From positions 620,001 to 684,000 of the forward strand of contig JBICHN010000002.1 in NCBI GenBank assembly GCA_043101845.1: a stretch of DNA of 64,000 bases, given 5' to 3'. Origin of the DNA: JBICHN01 sp043101845 (GTDB lineage Bacteria; Planctomycetota; Phycisphaerae; Phycisphaerales; UBA5793). Shown here in pieces: positions 33,580 through 42,457 of the stretch (the stretch's first letter is position 1; every line of letters starts with the position of its first letter). The position numbers and the translations under genes are program-made. Below the pieces are notes generated by a model. That model did no database searches. It worked only from the letters and a program-made list of their open reading frames with translations, and had not been told where the DNA came from.

Positions 33580-36318
33580 ATGACACGCCAATCCTCCTCG
33601 CTGACAAGACGCCTCGGCCTGATGCTCGGAATGGGCGTGGGCTACGGCGCGCTCGTCGCCGCGAGTCTCGCCACGCGGATCGACTTCAGCGGTCCGGCCG
33701 TGTTCTGGTTCGCGAGCGGACTTTCGTTTGCGGCCTTCGCGATGTCGCCGATCCACTGGTGGCCCTGGATCGGGGCCGGGGTCTACCTCGGCAATCTCTT
33801 CGCTGATTTGACGGTCGGTGGATACTCCGTACCGATGAGTCTCGCGCTTTCCCTGCCCAATCTTGTCGAGCCGATTCTCGGCGCCTTGATATGGCGTCGG
33901 CTCCGAAATGACTCGGGTGCGACCTGGCCGGATCTTCGGACGATGGGCTCGCTTATGGCGGCCGCGGGTCTGGCGTGCGCGGTGGGCGCGATCTTCGGCG
34001 CCACGCTGCTCTCGATTCTCGCGGGTGATTCCGGGCGTTGGGTGTCAACGCTCATGGTCTGGTGGCTTGATGATCTGCTCGGCGTCATCGTTGTTGCGCC
34101 CGTCATCATGATGTGGTGGACGCGTTGGCAGGGCGCGCGTCGCATGCGTCCGACATTACAGCGACGGGTCGAAGCGATCGCGCTCTGCGCCGCGGTGCTC
34201 GCAACGGGCTGGCTCGTCTTCGGTCGATCCTCCGCGGCGCCGGTTCCTTCGCATTTCACGATCTACATGGCGCCGCTGCTCATCTGGCCGGCGCTCCGCT
34301 TCGGTCTCTTCGGCGCAGCGCATGCGACGCTCCTCTTTACCGTCATCGCGGTCGCGTTCACCATCGCTGATCAAGGGCCGTTCGCTACGGAGTCGCTTTC
34401 GCCGATGGACCGCGTCATCGGCTTGCAGTCCACAACCATCGTCGCGGCTCTGTCGGCGCTTCTTCTTGCTGCGGCCGTCGAGGAGCGACGCCGCTCCGAG
34501 GCGTCGTTGCGTCGCGAGATCAATCGCCGGGAGGAAACCGAAGCGCGCTTCCGACAGATCGCAGACAACATCAATTCTGTGTTCTGGCTGAGCAGTCCGG
34601 ACAAGCGGGTCATCTATTACGCGAGTCCGGCCTTCGAGAAAGTCTGGGGACGACCCGTTGAAGACTTCTATCGAGACAGCGCCGCGCTCTTCGAGTCGAT
34701 TCATCCCGACGATCGCGAGCGTATGCGGGACTCGATGCCTCGGCAGGCCCGCGGCGAGTGGGAGGAGACCTTCCGCATCCTTCGGCCGGACGGCGGCGTG
34801 CGCTGGATCTACGCCCGCGCGTTCCCGGTTCGAGACGAGCGGGGAGAGGTCATTCGAATCGCCGGCATCTCGGAAGATGTCACCGAGCGGTCGGAAACGG
34901 AGCGCCAGTTGCGTGTCGCGCTTCGCTTCGCTGACTCGATCATCAACAGCCTGCCCGGCGTCTTCTATCTCTTTAACGCGGAGGGACGATTCCTCCGCTG
35001 GAACCTTTCGCTCGAACAGGTCACCGGCTACTCGTCCGATGAGATCGCAACCATGTCGCCGGTCGCCTTCTTTCGGGGCGACGATGTCGATCGAGTCACT
35101 GAGCGCATCCGGGAAGTCTTCGAGCGCGGTGAGGCGAGTGTCGAAGCGAGTCTCGTCGCAAAGTCCGGGCAGGATGCTCCGTACTTTCTGACTGGCAAGC
35201 GAATCCGAATGAACGACGAGTGGTGTCTGATCGGCATGGGCATCGACATCGCCGACCGGAAGGACGCGGAGGCCGCGCTTCGGGAAACGACCGCGCGGCT
35301 GACCTCGGTCGCGACGCACATTCCAGGGCTCGTGTACCAGAGCGCCGTGTTTCCCGACGGACGAACCGTCGTCGAATACATCAGTGACGGCGTTCAGGAT
35401 CTCTTCGGACTGGCGTCGGCCGAGGTCACGCGACCGGACTTCGATACCGCACGGCTTGTGCTCGAGGATGATCGAGAGTCGCTTCAGGCAGCGATGCGTG
35501 ACGCCCAGACGAATCGTCAGACGCTCGATCATGAGTTTCGCGTGCGCACCCCGGACGGCCGGGTCCGCTGGCTGCACACGCTGGCGACGCCACGCGACCG
35601 TGAAGATGGCGCGCTCGTCTGGAGCGGAGTCACACTCGACATTACCGAGCGGAAGGAATGGGAGCGCCGGCAGCGGCTCATGATGGACGAGCTCGACCAT
35701 CGCGTGAAGAACACGCTTGCTTCGGTCATCGCGCTCGCGGAGCAGACGGTCGCGCAATCGAATGATCTTCCCTCCTTCGGCGAGACCTTCTTCGGACGAA
35801 TCCGCTCGTTGGCGAAGACCCATGAGGCCCTCGCCGCGTCGAAGTGGTCCGGCGTCGATCTTGCCGATGTTCTGCGGATCGTGTTGCGCGCGTATCTCGA
35901 TTCGAACCCGCCGCGTCTGCATCTCCAGGGCGACAGCGTTCGCCTGCCGGCGGCCGCGGCGGCGCCCGTAACCCTTGCGATTCATGAGTTGACGACGAAT
36001 GCGTCGAAATATGGAGCATTGTCCCGCGCGACGGGTGAGATTGACATTCACTGGTCGCACGAGGCGGATGGCTCTGTTCATCTCCAATGGACGGAGCGGG
36101 GGGGACCTGAGATCACGGAGCCGCCAAGGCCCGGCTTTGGCGTCTCGTTGATCGAAGGCCTGATTGAATATGAGCTGTCGGGTACGGCGCGGATGAGATT
36201 CGACCGCGCCGGGTTGCGTTGTGAACTCTCGATTCCAGCGCAACCACTCGGGGGGAGGAGCCGTCCGCCGCTCACGCGCGCGGACGAAACGGAATCGACT
36301 CATGCCAATGGACAATGA
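33580..36318 (+). CDS. MASE1-PAS sensor histidine kinase of the HWE family
   Basis: The 912-residue protein begins with about eight membrane helices forming a MASE1 sensor (about 10-300; GPAVFWFASGLSFAAF, HWWPWIGAGVYLGNL, VWWLDDLLGVIVVAP). Three PAS blocks follow at about 320-440, 447-565 and 572-692. The HWE kinase core has phosphoacceptor H707 (LDHRVKNTLASV), the HELTTNASKYGAL N-box, and W837-x-E839 (HLQWTERGG). The stop at 36318 lies inside the next gene, a single receiver domain, so the receiver is its likely phosphorylation target. MASE1 ligands are unknown in most cases. Confidence 0.93.
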   Translation: MTRQSSSLTRRLGLMLGMGVGYGALVAASLATRIDFSGPAVFWFASGLSFAAFAMSPIHWWPWIGAGVYLGNLFADLTVGGYSVPMSLALSLPNLVEPILGALIWRRLRNDSGATWPDLRTMGSLMAAAGLACAVGAIFGATLLSILAGDSGRWVSTLMVWWLDDLLGVIVVAPVIMMWWTRWQGARRMRPTLQRRVEAIALCAAVLATGWLVFGRSSAAPVPSHFTIYMAPLLIWPALRFGLFGAAHATLLFTVIAVAFTIADQGPFATESLSPMDRVIGLQSTTIVAALSALLLAAAVEERRRSEASLRREINRREETEARFRQIADNINSVFWLSSPDKRVIYYASPAFEKVWGRPVEDFYRDSAALFESIHPDDRERMRDSMPRQARGEWEETFRILRPDGGVRWIYARAFPVRDERGEVIRIAGISEDVTERSETERQLRVALRFADSIINSLPGVFYLFNAEGRFLRWNLSLEQVTGYSSDEIATMSPVAFFRGDDVDRVTERIREVFERGEASVEASLVAKSGQDAPYFLTGKRIRMNDEWCLIGMGIDIADRKDAEAALRETTARLTSVATHIPGLVYQSAVFPDGRTVVEYISDGVQDLFGLASAEVTRPDFDTARLVLEDDRESLQAAMRDAQTNRQTLDHEFRVRTPDGRVRWLHTLATPRDREDGALVWSGVTLDITERKEWERRQRLMMDELDHRVKNTLASVIALAEQTVAQSNDLPSFGETFFGRIRSLAKTHEALAASKWSGVDLADVLRIVLRAYLDSNPPRLHLQGDSVRLPAAAAAPVTLAIHELTTNASKYGALSRATGEIDIHWSHEADGSVHLQWTERGGPEITEPPRPGFGVSLIEGLIEYELSGTARMRFDRAGLRCELSIPAQPLGGRSRPPLTRADETESTHANGQ

Positions 36319-36706
36319 ACCGGACAGCGGCGCGATCCGGGGCGCCCGCATACTGCTTCTCGAGGACAACTTTCTCGTCGGGCTTTCGCTCCGCCGTCAG
36401 CTTGAAGAATTGAAGTGCGAGGTCATCGGTCCCATGTCGACCGCCGACGAAGCCGTCGCCGCGATCGCCGCGACCGCGATCGACTGCGGTGTCCTGGACA
36501 TTAACATTCGAGGCGGAACGAGCGAATCCGTCGCCCGTGCGCTCCGGTCGCGAAGTGTTCCCTTTCTCTTCATCTCGGGCTACCAGAGCCCGGCGTTGCA
36601 CGACGACTGGTTGCGTCAGGCGCCCCGACTCATCAAGCCGGTGGAGAACCGCGTGCTCGAGCGGGCGATCGGATCCCTCATCGCGCGGGAAACCGGAGAG
36701 GTCTGA
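36302..36706 (+). CDS. Single-domain response regulator receiver
   Basis: ATG 36302 overlaps the kinase gene by 17 bases; ATG 36308 is an alternative. The 134-residue CheY-like domain has the acidic pair E21-D22 (LLLEDNFLVGLSL), phosphoacceptor D66 (GVLDINIRGG), the switch serine S92 (LFISGYQ) and K112 (RLIKPVE). No output domain is present. Receivers of this type are usual partners of HWE kinases and act by protein contact or as phosphate sinks. It lies between the MASE1-HWE kinase and a PilZ protein, which would suit a link to c-di-GMP signalling, an inference. Confidence 0.9.
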   Translation: MPMDNEPDSGAIRGARILLLEDNFLVGLSLRRQLEELKCEVIGPMSTADEAVAAIAATAIDCGVLDINIRGGTSESVARALRSRSVPFLFISGYQSPALHDDWLRQAPRLIKPVENRVLERAIGSLIARETGEV

Positions 36707-36897
36707 TAACCTCCTGAACGCATGACGCCGGCTTGACCAGACTCGCCTGGTGGCGCGACCGCACCTTCAAGAGGCCGGGATCGACCGTCTGGGCTCATTC
36801 GGGCGGAGGAAATCGCCGACTCCGAAAGCGGTATCTCTGCGCCAGACGACTTCGGCGCAATGCACATTCGCGGCCTCGAGGGGAGCCGACTCGTCAC

Positions 36898-38205
36898 ATG
36901 TTCACGACGGGTTCGGACATTCTGGTGAGATTCCACGATGAGAGCGCCAACGGCGCGACGCTGCCGGCGCGCGTCGTGGAGATTGGGGAAGACGACACAT
37001 TCTGCGCTGCGTTCGCGACGGACCCGCCCGGAGCCGTCGATACACCGGTCGAGATCCTTTTTCACGATGATCGACGCCGCTTCATGCGCGTCTCCGCCAT
37101 GCTGGTCGAAGCCGATCTTGACTACGAAGGCTCACCGATGTGTCGAATCCAGGCGTGCCCGCCGCCGGAAAGCGCGGAGAAGCGTCAATCGTTCCGGGTG
37201 ACGGTCGCCGGCCTGAACCTCATCGCCGATATCGGACCTGCCCACAAGTGCATGGTTCATGATGTCGGACTTGGCGGCTTCGCGGCGGTGACGGCGACGA
37301 AACTCGATGTCGATGCGGTATTCCCCGTCAAGCTGCGCTATGGCGATAAGCACTGCGAAGGGCGGGTCCGGGTCTGCAATGTCATTGAGACCGGCGCCGC
37401 GGCGAAGCGGTACGGACTGCAGGCGCTCAAGAGCGACACGAACCTGCAGAAGTGGCTGCAGACGATCGCGATCTCCGTCCAACGCGTGCAGCTCAAGCGG
37501 CGTCAGGGATTCGCGAGCGATCGGGAATCGCTCGCCGCGGCGGCGAAGCAGGCGTCCGAGACGGACGGCGCCGTCGAAACGCAGGAAGAGTATGACTCCG
37601 GGAAGTGTCTCCGACTCGTTGTCCCGATTCATCAGATGGTGGGCCGTCGGTTGCCGGTCTCGCTCATGAACGAGAATGGCGAGGTCATCGTCGAGGCCGG
37701 CGCCGTCTTGACCGCCGACGAATTGCAGAAGATCTCGACGGGCGAGGTGTTCCTGAGCGAAGAATGGCTTGAACAGCCCGGCGAAGAGGTCGAAGGCGAC
37801 GAACCGACGGCCGAAGCGGCCGAGGAGTCCGACTCCGGAGACGCCTCGGAGAAAAAGCGGCCTGCGAAGTCGTCGAGTTCGCGAGGAAAGGATCGCCGAA
37901 CCTTTCCGCGCGTCCCCTGGGTCACCGACGCGTATGTCAATGTGCTCGATCCGAACGACCAGCGGCAGATCCAGGTCGTGACCTGCGATCTTTCCCGCGG
38001 AGGATTCAGCTTCTTCGCGAACTGTTACATCTACGACGGCGCCGAACTCATGGTCGAGGTGCCGGTCGGTCGCGAGATTCAGCGCCTGCGGGTGCGAGTG
38101 GTCTGCTGCGATGTCATCGACGCGCCGACACATCGTGTGGGCGTCCAGTTCGTGCAGGGGCGACCGGAGCGCTGTGAACTCCGATCACACGCGGTCAGCG
38201 CGTAA
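36898..38205 (+). CDS. Protein with two PilZ domains
   Basis: I chose ATG 36898, giving 435 residues; the upstream extension is Arg-rich and unconvincing. An N-terminal beta domain (1-90, YcgR-N like) precedes a first PilZ domain with KRQSFRV and HDVGLGGF, in which the usual Ser of DxSxxG is Gly. A middle region has LRLVVPIHQMVGRRLPVSLMNENGEVIVEAGAVLTADE and an acidic Glu/Asp linker. A second PilZ domain near the C-terminus has the full c-di-GMP motifs DRRTFPR and DLSRGGF. So the second domain should bind c-di-GMP and the first may be weakened. The gene overlaps the convergent TPR gene by 21 bases. Confidence 0.82.
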   Translation: MFTTGSDILVRFHDESANGATLPARVVEIGEDDTFCAAFATDPPGAVDTPVEILFHDDRRRFMRVSAMLVEADLDYEGSPMCRIQACPPPESAEKRQSFRVTVAGLNLIADIGPAHKCMVHDVGLGGFAAVTATKLDVDAVFPVKLRYGDKHCEGRVRVCNVIETGAAAKRYGLQALKSDTNLQKWLQTIAISVQRVQLKRRQGFASDRESLAAAAKQASETDGAVETQEEYDSGKCLRLVVPIHQMVGRRLPVSLMNENGEVIVEAGAVLTADELQKISTGEVFLSEEWLEQPGEEVEGDEPTAEAAEESDSGDASEKKRPAKSSSSRGKDRRTFPRVPWVTDAYVNVLDPNDQRQIQVVTCDLSRGGFSFFANCYIYDGAELMVEVPVGREIQRLRVRVVCCDVIDAPTHRVGVQFVQGRPERCELRSHAVSA

Positions 38206-39528
38206 TCGATCGTTAATTCGTTCGCGAAGGCGCTGCGCCATGCCATACGAGGGGTTGACTTCGATCGCGGCGTCGAGGTCGGCCAGCGCATCCTCCGCCA
38301 GATCCAGTCTTGCAAGACAGTTGGCGCGGTGGAATCGCAAGTCGGCGTACTCGGGGTGTACGGCGATCGCCTCGTCGAGGGCCCGGCTCGCGACGCCGGC
38401 GATCCGATCCAGAAGCGAAGGCGCTTCGTCCAACATTCCGCCGTCCGAATCACACTCATCTCGCGTCACAAAACGACCAACGGCGGCGCGACGGTGAAGC
38501 CGGGCAAGCGCGACGACATCACGCGGATTCATCCGCGACCTGGCCCGCTCCGCGAGTCGTGACCGCCCCAGCGCGATACTTGCGACGACGAGCGTCGCGA
38601 GGCCATTCGAGTTCCAGTGCGGCCGGCCGGCGCCTTTCCGGCGGGCGAGTCGTCCTGCGGTCCACCACTCGCCGAACTCGAGGAGCGCCTCGGCGAGCGC
38701 CAGGCGGACCACCGGCTCGTCGGCCGGGGTGTCGAGTTCCGCCAGGGCGAGATTGAGAAGCCGTGCTCGATCGCCAAGACGGCGCAAGAGTTCGATTCGC
38801 GAGAGCGTCGCGTCGACCAGAGCGAATTCGATCATGTCCTCGGGGTCGCCCGGATCCCCCTCATGCGTCACGCGAAGTTCGTCGGCGATGGCGTCGGCCG
38901 AGGAGGGATGATCGCAGAGCTCCGCATACGCGTCGGCCGCTTCAGACCAGCGGCCGAGACCTTCGAGAACTCTCGCGCGAAGCAGTCGTGGCGGAACGGT
39001 CAGCGATCGAATAAGTCGCATCGCGTCGTCGTGTTTCCCGCCTCGTCGAAGCAACTCCGCCACGCGTGCGCGGAGGTGACCACCGGACCGGCGGCGCATT
39101 CCCGTCTCGGCGAACGACGCGGCAAGGCCGGGTCGTCCCGACGCGGCGTGGATCGCCGCCGCGAGACGCCGAACAGAGCGTGCTCCGCGACCGGTCCGCG
39201 CGCTCGTGGCGACGATTCCACTCAGGCGCCGTCGCGCGTCGCCGACTCGACCCGAAGCGAGTTCGAGCTGCGCGTACGCGATGAGAAAGTCAGGCCGGAC
39301 CGGATGGAGAAGCACCCCGAGCCGCGTGTGCGCGAGTGCGCGTGTTCGATCTCCGATGGTGATTGCAAGTCGAATGGCGAGCCGTCGGACGCCGGGAGAG
39401 TTTGGTCGCTCACGCAGGATCTCTTCGGCCGAGTGAAGGGCCGCGTGATGCAGGCGAAACCGGGCCGCCGTTCGGGCGCTGCGGATGCGCTCCGCAGTGA
39501 GCTTGCGTTCTCGCGCGTTCACCGACAT
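38185..39528 (-). CDS. TPR-like helical repeat protein (downstream of a pair)
   Basis: The 447 residues are nearly all helical with degenerate tetratricopeptide repeats: FRLHHAALHSAEEILRERP, YAQLELASGRVGDARRRL and, at the end, the clearer RFHRANCLARLDLAEDALADLDAAIEVNP. No signal peptide or membrane helix is visible, so it should be cytoplasmic. ATG 39528 overlaps the upstream stop by one base (TGATG); a GTG at 39531 is also possible. Its 3' end overlaps that of the PilZ gene. TPR proteins scaffold protein contacts; the partner is unknown. Confidence 0.72.
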   Translation of the reverse strand: MSVNARERKLTAERIRSARTAARFRLHHAALHSAEEILRERPNSPGVRRLAIRLAITIGDRTRALAHTRLGVLLHPVRPDFLIAYAQLELASGRVGDARRRLSGIVATSARTGRGARSVRRLAAAIHAASGRPGLAASFAETGMRRRSGGHLRARVAELLRRGGKHDDAMRLIRSLTVPPRLLRARVLEGLGRWSEAADAYAELCDHPSSADAIADELRVTHEGDPGDPEDMIEFALVDATLSRIELLRRLGDRARLLNLALAELDTPADEPVVRLALAEALLEFGEWWTAGRLARRKGAGRPHWNSNGLATLVVASIALGRSRLAERARSRMNPRDVVALARLHRRAAVGRFVTRDECDSDGGMLDEAPSLLDRIAGVASRALDEAIAVHPEYADLRFHRANCLARLDLAEDALADLDAAIEVNPSYGMAQRLRERINDRLRADRV

Positions 39529-40568
39529 CACGCCGCCTCCAGACGAAGCCGCGCTTCGCGTAGATCGGGCCAGGTGGGATGTCGGGCGATCACGCCACTC
39601 AGGATGGATCCGGGATCGGCGAGCTCAGGCCAGCGAACAGATTCGGCCGCGGTCAGGCGCGGCATTTCGGTCATGAGCATGGCGAGAGGCGCCGACCACC
39701 TGAACTCGCGTACACCACGGGCGAGCCAGTCGCGCGCGGTCTCGAGGTCGCCCAGTCGCCAGGCGAGCAGGCCGATCGCTTCGTATGCCATCTGGCGGTT
39801 GGAGAGTCGATCGAAGCACGCTTGGATCGCATCGAGCAGGAGCCGCGGCCAGCGCGCTCGTTCGTCTCGCGACGCCGCGGCGACAAGCGACCGAATAAGG
39901 CTCTCGTCTTCAACGAGATCATTGGCCAGTCGCTCGATGAGGTCGGGCGGTGGAGTTTCCTCCGTGGTCGCCGGAATATCGAATCCCGCGTCCCGTACAA
40001 GCGTCTCAACGGCATGGGGCGTGACCCACGCGACCGGCGTGTCAAAGGCGCGACGGATCCACGATCGGACGGAATCCTCTCGAAGCGCCTCGCGTTCGAG
40101 ACAGGCGAGAGCGATCGCGATCTCGGCGGAAGAGGTGCATTCAAACCCGCGTCGAAGCGTCGCTCGGGCCGTGTCCACTCCGATCTCATCGAGTTGGATG
40201 GCCGCGAGAGCGAGCCACGCGTTCGACGCGATCGACGGGTGGCGGCGAGTGAGATCGAGCAGCGTCAAGGCGGATCGAGGACGCTCCCCGCTCTGGTAAT
40301 CGTCGCGCGCAGAGCGAAGCAGACGGACGGCCGCCCGGGCGGAACCCGGCGCCGCAACCTTCTGCTCGCAAGTGACTTCCGTGACATCCGACCGGTTCGC
40401 GGCTCGGGGTCGGCCGGACGATCGTCGCATCCGGTTCAGCATTGAAGAAAGCACACCACCCATACGAACTCGGACTCCCGGCTTCACCACCTCGGGTCCC
40501 GCCGACTTTCGTCGGTTATCGGCACGCACGGATTCAGCGCCGATCCGGAGAATCGGCCCAAGTCGCAT
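39528..40568 (-). CDS. TPR-like helical repeat protein (upstream of a pair)
   Basis: The 346-residue protein has no signal and little sequence identity to known families. Repeats such as RSALTLLDLTRRHPSIASNAWLALAAIQLDEI and MAYEAIGLLAWRLGDLETARDWLARGVREF have TPR spacing. The start is uncertain: ATG 40568 has no clear ribosome site, while ATG 40463 has GGGAG about ten bases upstream. Translational coupling with the following TPR gene suggests the two products act together. Confidence 0.65.
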   Translation of the reverse strand: MRLGPILRIGAESVRADNRRKSAGPEVVKPGVRVRMGGVLSSMLNRMRRSSGRPRAANRSDVTEVTCEQKVAAPGSARAAVRLLRSARDDYQSGERPRSALTLLDLTRRHPSIASNAWLALAAIQLDEIGVDTARATLRRGFECTSSAEIAIALACLEREALREDSVRSWIRRAFDTPVAWVTPHAVETLVRDAGFDIPATTEETPPPDLIERLANDLVEDESLIRSLVAAASRDERARWPRLLLDAIQACFDRLSNRQMAYEAIGLLAWRLGDLETARDWLARGVREFRWSAPLAMLMTEMPRLTAAESVRWPELADPGSILSGVIARHPTWPDLREARLRLEAA

Positions 40569-40652
40569 GACCCGAACGACGGTCGGGATCAAGAATTTGG
40601 GAAAAGTTCGGACCCTGCGGTTGCTGGCCCGTGGATGATCGGTTAATGTTTG

Positions 40653-40674
40653 CCTGTCAGTGGAGGCTGACAGG
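40653..40674 (+). repeat. Inverted repeat downstream of a weak promoter, candidate operator
   Basis: CCTGTCAG (40653-40660) and CTGACAGG (40667-40674) are perfect complements around TGGAGG. The repeat begins four bases after the TAATGT box, near the expected transcription start. A repressor bound here would block transcription toward lexA. A hairpin in the leader RNA is the alternative. Confidence 0.4.
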
Positions 40675-41170
40675 GTCGACGCGGAGGCGTCAGGCCGGCT
40701 GAGCCAGGTGAAGGACCGCTTTCGCCCGGTCGGTCAATCGGATCAGAGTGAGCCGCCTGGCGCCGGCCCGGAATCTCGGGAGCGGACGGTCGGGTGGCCA
40801 CACGGAACACGATTCATGACGCATCCGCTGCTGAGACTCGGGCCGGGAGGCGAATTCGAGACGACTATCGAGGGAACGGCGGAGGGACGCCTGATTGTTC
40901 GGCGCCCCTCGATAGGTGATCCGGCGCATTACTGCCGCGAAATCGCCCGCTCGACCCGGGAGCCTCGACGGGAGGGGCGAGTGGTCACACACGCGTCGCT
41001 CTGGAACGCGGCCGTCCGCTGGCTCGATTCGAAGACCGAAGCGCTGCGGCGATGGCGCCGAGACGCGGTCCTCCGTCCGGCGCTGGTCGTGGACACGAAC
41101 CGAAGCGACGGGGCGTCGACCACGCGTCCGGACGCTGCGGCAACGGGATGGAATGGTTCGAGCCGGGCCG

Positions 41171-41186
41171 GGTCGTACGAACGACC
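41171..41186 (+). promoter_or_regulatory. Palindrome upstream of lexA, candidate LexA operator
   Basis: GGTCGT-ACGA-ACGACC is a perfect palindrome with a four-base centre, 101 bases before the lexA start. LexA usually represses its own gene, and its operator differs between phyla. This site differs from the E. coli and Bacillus consensus sequences, so the assignment is only a suggestion. Confidence 0.3.
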
Positions 41187-41287
41187 GCTCGCGCTCTCGC
41201 AAGGACTGCGAATCGACGGCGGTGTCAGGGTTTACTCAATCCCGGCGCCGCGCGAGTCGCTCGAAGGATTCGAAGGAAGGACTACCC

Positions 41288-41905
41288 GTGAATCTCACGC
41301 CGAAGCAACTTCGCATTCTGCAGATCATTCGCGATTGGCGCACCCGAACTGGCTATTCCCCGACGCTGCAGGAAATCGCCGACGAGGTCGGCGTCAGCAA
41401 GGTCACGGTCTTCGAGCATGTCGAAGCGCTTATCGCCAAGGGGGCGCTCGAGCGCGATGCGAACAAGGCTCGCTCTTTGACGATTCGTGAAGAGATCGTC
41501 GTTCCGGATGAAGGACGACCGACTCGCTTTCCGTTGCTCGGTCGCATCGCCGCCGGGTACCCGATCGAGAAGATTCCGGATCAGGACGAACTCGACCTCG
41601 AAGGCTTCTTCGGCCCTCGCCGAGGACAGGCCGGCGCCACCTTCGCGCTCCGCGTGGAAGGTGACTCGATGAAGGATGAGGGAATCTGGAATGGAGACTT
41701 CGTGCTCGTCGAGCGTCGCGATACGGCGCGGAACGGTGAACGCGTGGTCGCGCTCCTGCCCAACGGCGAAACGACCTTGAAGACCTTCTTCAGGGAATCC
41801 GGACATATTCGGCTGCAGCCCGCAAATCCTGAGTTCGAACCCATCATCGTAAACGATTGCCGCATCCAGGGTGTCGTAATCGGCGTCCTGCGCAAGTATC
41901 ACTGA
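41288..41905 (+). CDS. lexA: SOS-response repressor LexA
   Basis: GTG 41288 follows AAGGAAGG at seven bases, giving 205 residues. The winged-helix DNA-binding part (LTPKQLRILQIIRDWRTRTGYSPTLQEIADEVGVSKVTVFEHV, split by the recognition helix at about 36-48) matches LexA. The self-cleavage bond is A89-G90 (RIAAGYP). The Ser-Lys dyad is S127 (VEGDSM) and K165 (TTLKTFF). RecA on single-stranded DNA triggers this cleavage and frees SOS genes. The UdgX/rSAM cassette lies 2 kb away and could be one target, an inference. Confidence 0.95.
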   Translation: MNLTPKQLRILQIIRDWRTRTGYSPTLQEIADEVGVSKVTVFEHVEALIAKGALERDANKARSLTIREEIVVPDEGRPTRFPLLGRIAAGYPIEKIPDQDELDLEGFFGPRRGQAGATFALRVEGDSMKDEGIWNGDFVLVERRDTARNGERVVALLPNGETTLKTFFRESGHIRLQPANPEFEPIIVNDCRIQGVVIGVLRKYH

Positions 41906-41918
41906 ACCTCGGCAGCGT

Positions 41919-42437
41919 CTACGATCGCACGCCTTGAAGGAGGCGATCGTCGATGCCTGCGTCTTTCGAATGGATGACGCTTACCGCGCCGGTCGTCTCG
42001 AGCACGACCGCGTGGACTTCATCGAATCGGCCGACATTCGCTTCCCGAAGTTTCGCGTAGAGGTCGGTCTCGATTACCTGGGCCCGCCGAAGGTTTTCTT
42101 CGAGAATCACGCCGTCGCGCATGAGAAGAAGCGGCTCGTTATCGATCAGGCGAGTCAGCCATTTCGTTCGTACTCGACCGATGGCGAGAAACTTCATGAT
42201 GGCATACAGCACCGCTAGCGCAAGTCCGGCGGCGGCGATTGAGGGATCCGTTGACGCGGCGGATGAGCCGATGAGCGTGCCGATGGCCACGGTCATCGCA
42301 TAGTCGAACGCGGACATCGTGGCGAAACTTCGCAGTCCGCACAGCCGCGTCAGCGCAATGACGACACCGTAGATCACGAGTGTCGAAATGATCACTTGGG
42401 CGACGCGGATTCCGTCGATGGTGAACCAGTCGATCAT
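41919..42437 (-). CDS. DUF421 (YetF-like) membrane protein
   Basis: ATG 42437 is preceded by GAGGG at eight bases, giving 172 residues. Three helices at the N-terminus are followed by the DUF421 signature: LTRLCGLRSFATMSAFDYAM, VAIGTLIGSSA, then a soluble domain with NEPLLLMRDGVILEENLRRAQV and DLYAKLREANVGRFDEVHAVVLETTGAVSVI. The function of the family is not established; members are linked to spore or envelope maintenance in Bacillus. It follows the membrane protein gene at 42458 by 20 bases on the same strand, suggesting co-transcription. Confidence 0.88.
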   Translation of the reverse strand: MIDWFTIDGIRVAQVIISTLVIYGVVIALTRLCGLRSFATMSAFDYAMTVAIGTLIGSSAASTDPSIAAAGLALAVLYAIMKFLAIGRVRTKWLTRLIDNEPLLLMRDGVILEENLRRAQVIETDLYAKLREANVGRFDEVHAVVLETTGAVSVIHSKDAGIDDRLLQGVRS

Positions 42438-42457
42438 GATCGAGTCCCTCTGAGCTC

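Larger units (their letters stand above)
40569..41287. other. Long untranslated leader or small-ORF region before lexA
   Basis: These 719 bases hold no gene I can name. A weak promoter-like pair TTGCTG (40621) and TAATGT (40644), spaced by 17, precedes an inverted repeat at 40653-40674. A plus-strand frame from ATG 40816 runs to 41490 in a different frame from lexA. Its central part (about 40980-41100) has GC-rich third positions and could encode a leader peptide, but it overlaps lexA by 200 bases. A 16-base palindrome lies at 41171-41186. Confidence 0.4.

Noticed and set aside
34156..36369. Minus-strand open frame of 737 codons opposite the MASE1-HWE kinase gene
   Set aside because: The plus strand has complete MASE1, PAS and HWE motifs. 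The antisense product is Arg/Asp-rich with no motif, a normal effect of high GC coding sequence.
38617..40299. Plus-strand open frame of 560 codons opposite the two TPR-like genes
   Set aside because: The product is Arg/Ser-rich without domain features, while the minus strand shows helical repeats, good third-position composition and start/stop coupling.
40916..41287. N-terminal extension of LexA by 124 codons
   Set aside because: The extension is Arg/Ser-rich without family match, while GTG 41288 has a good ribosome site and gives the normal LexA length.
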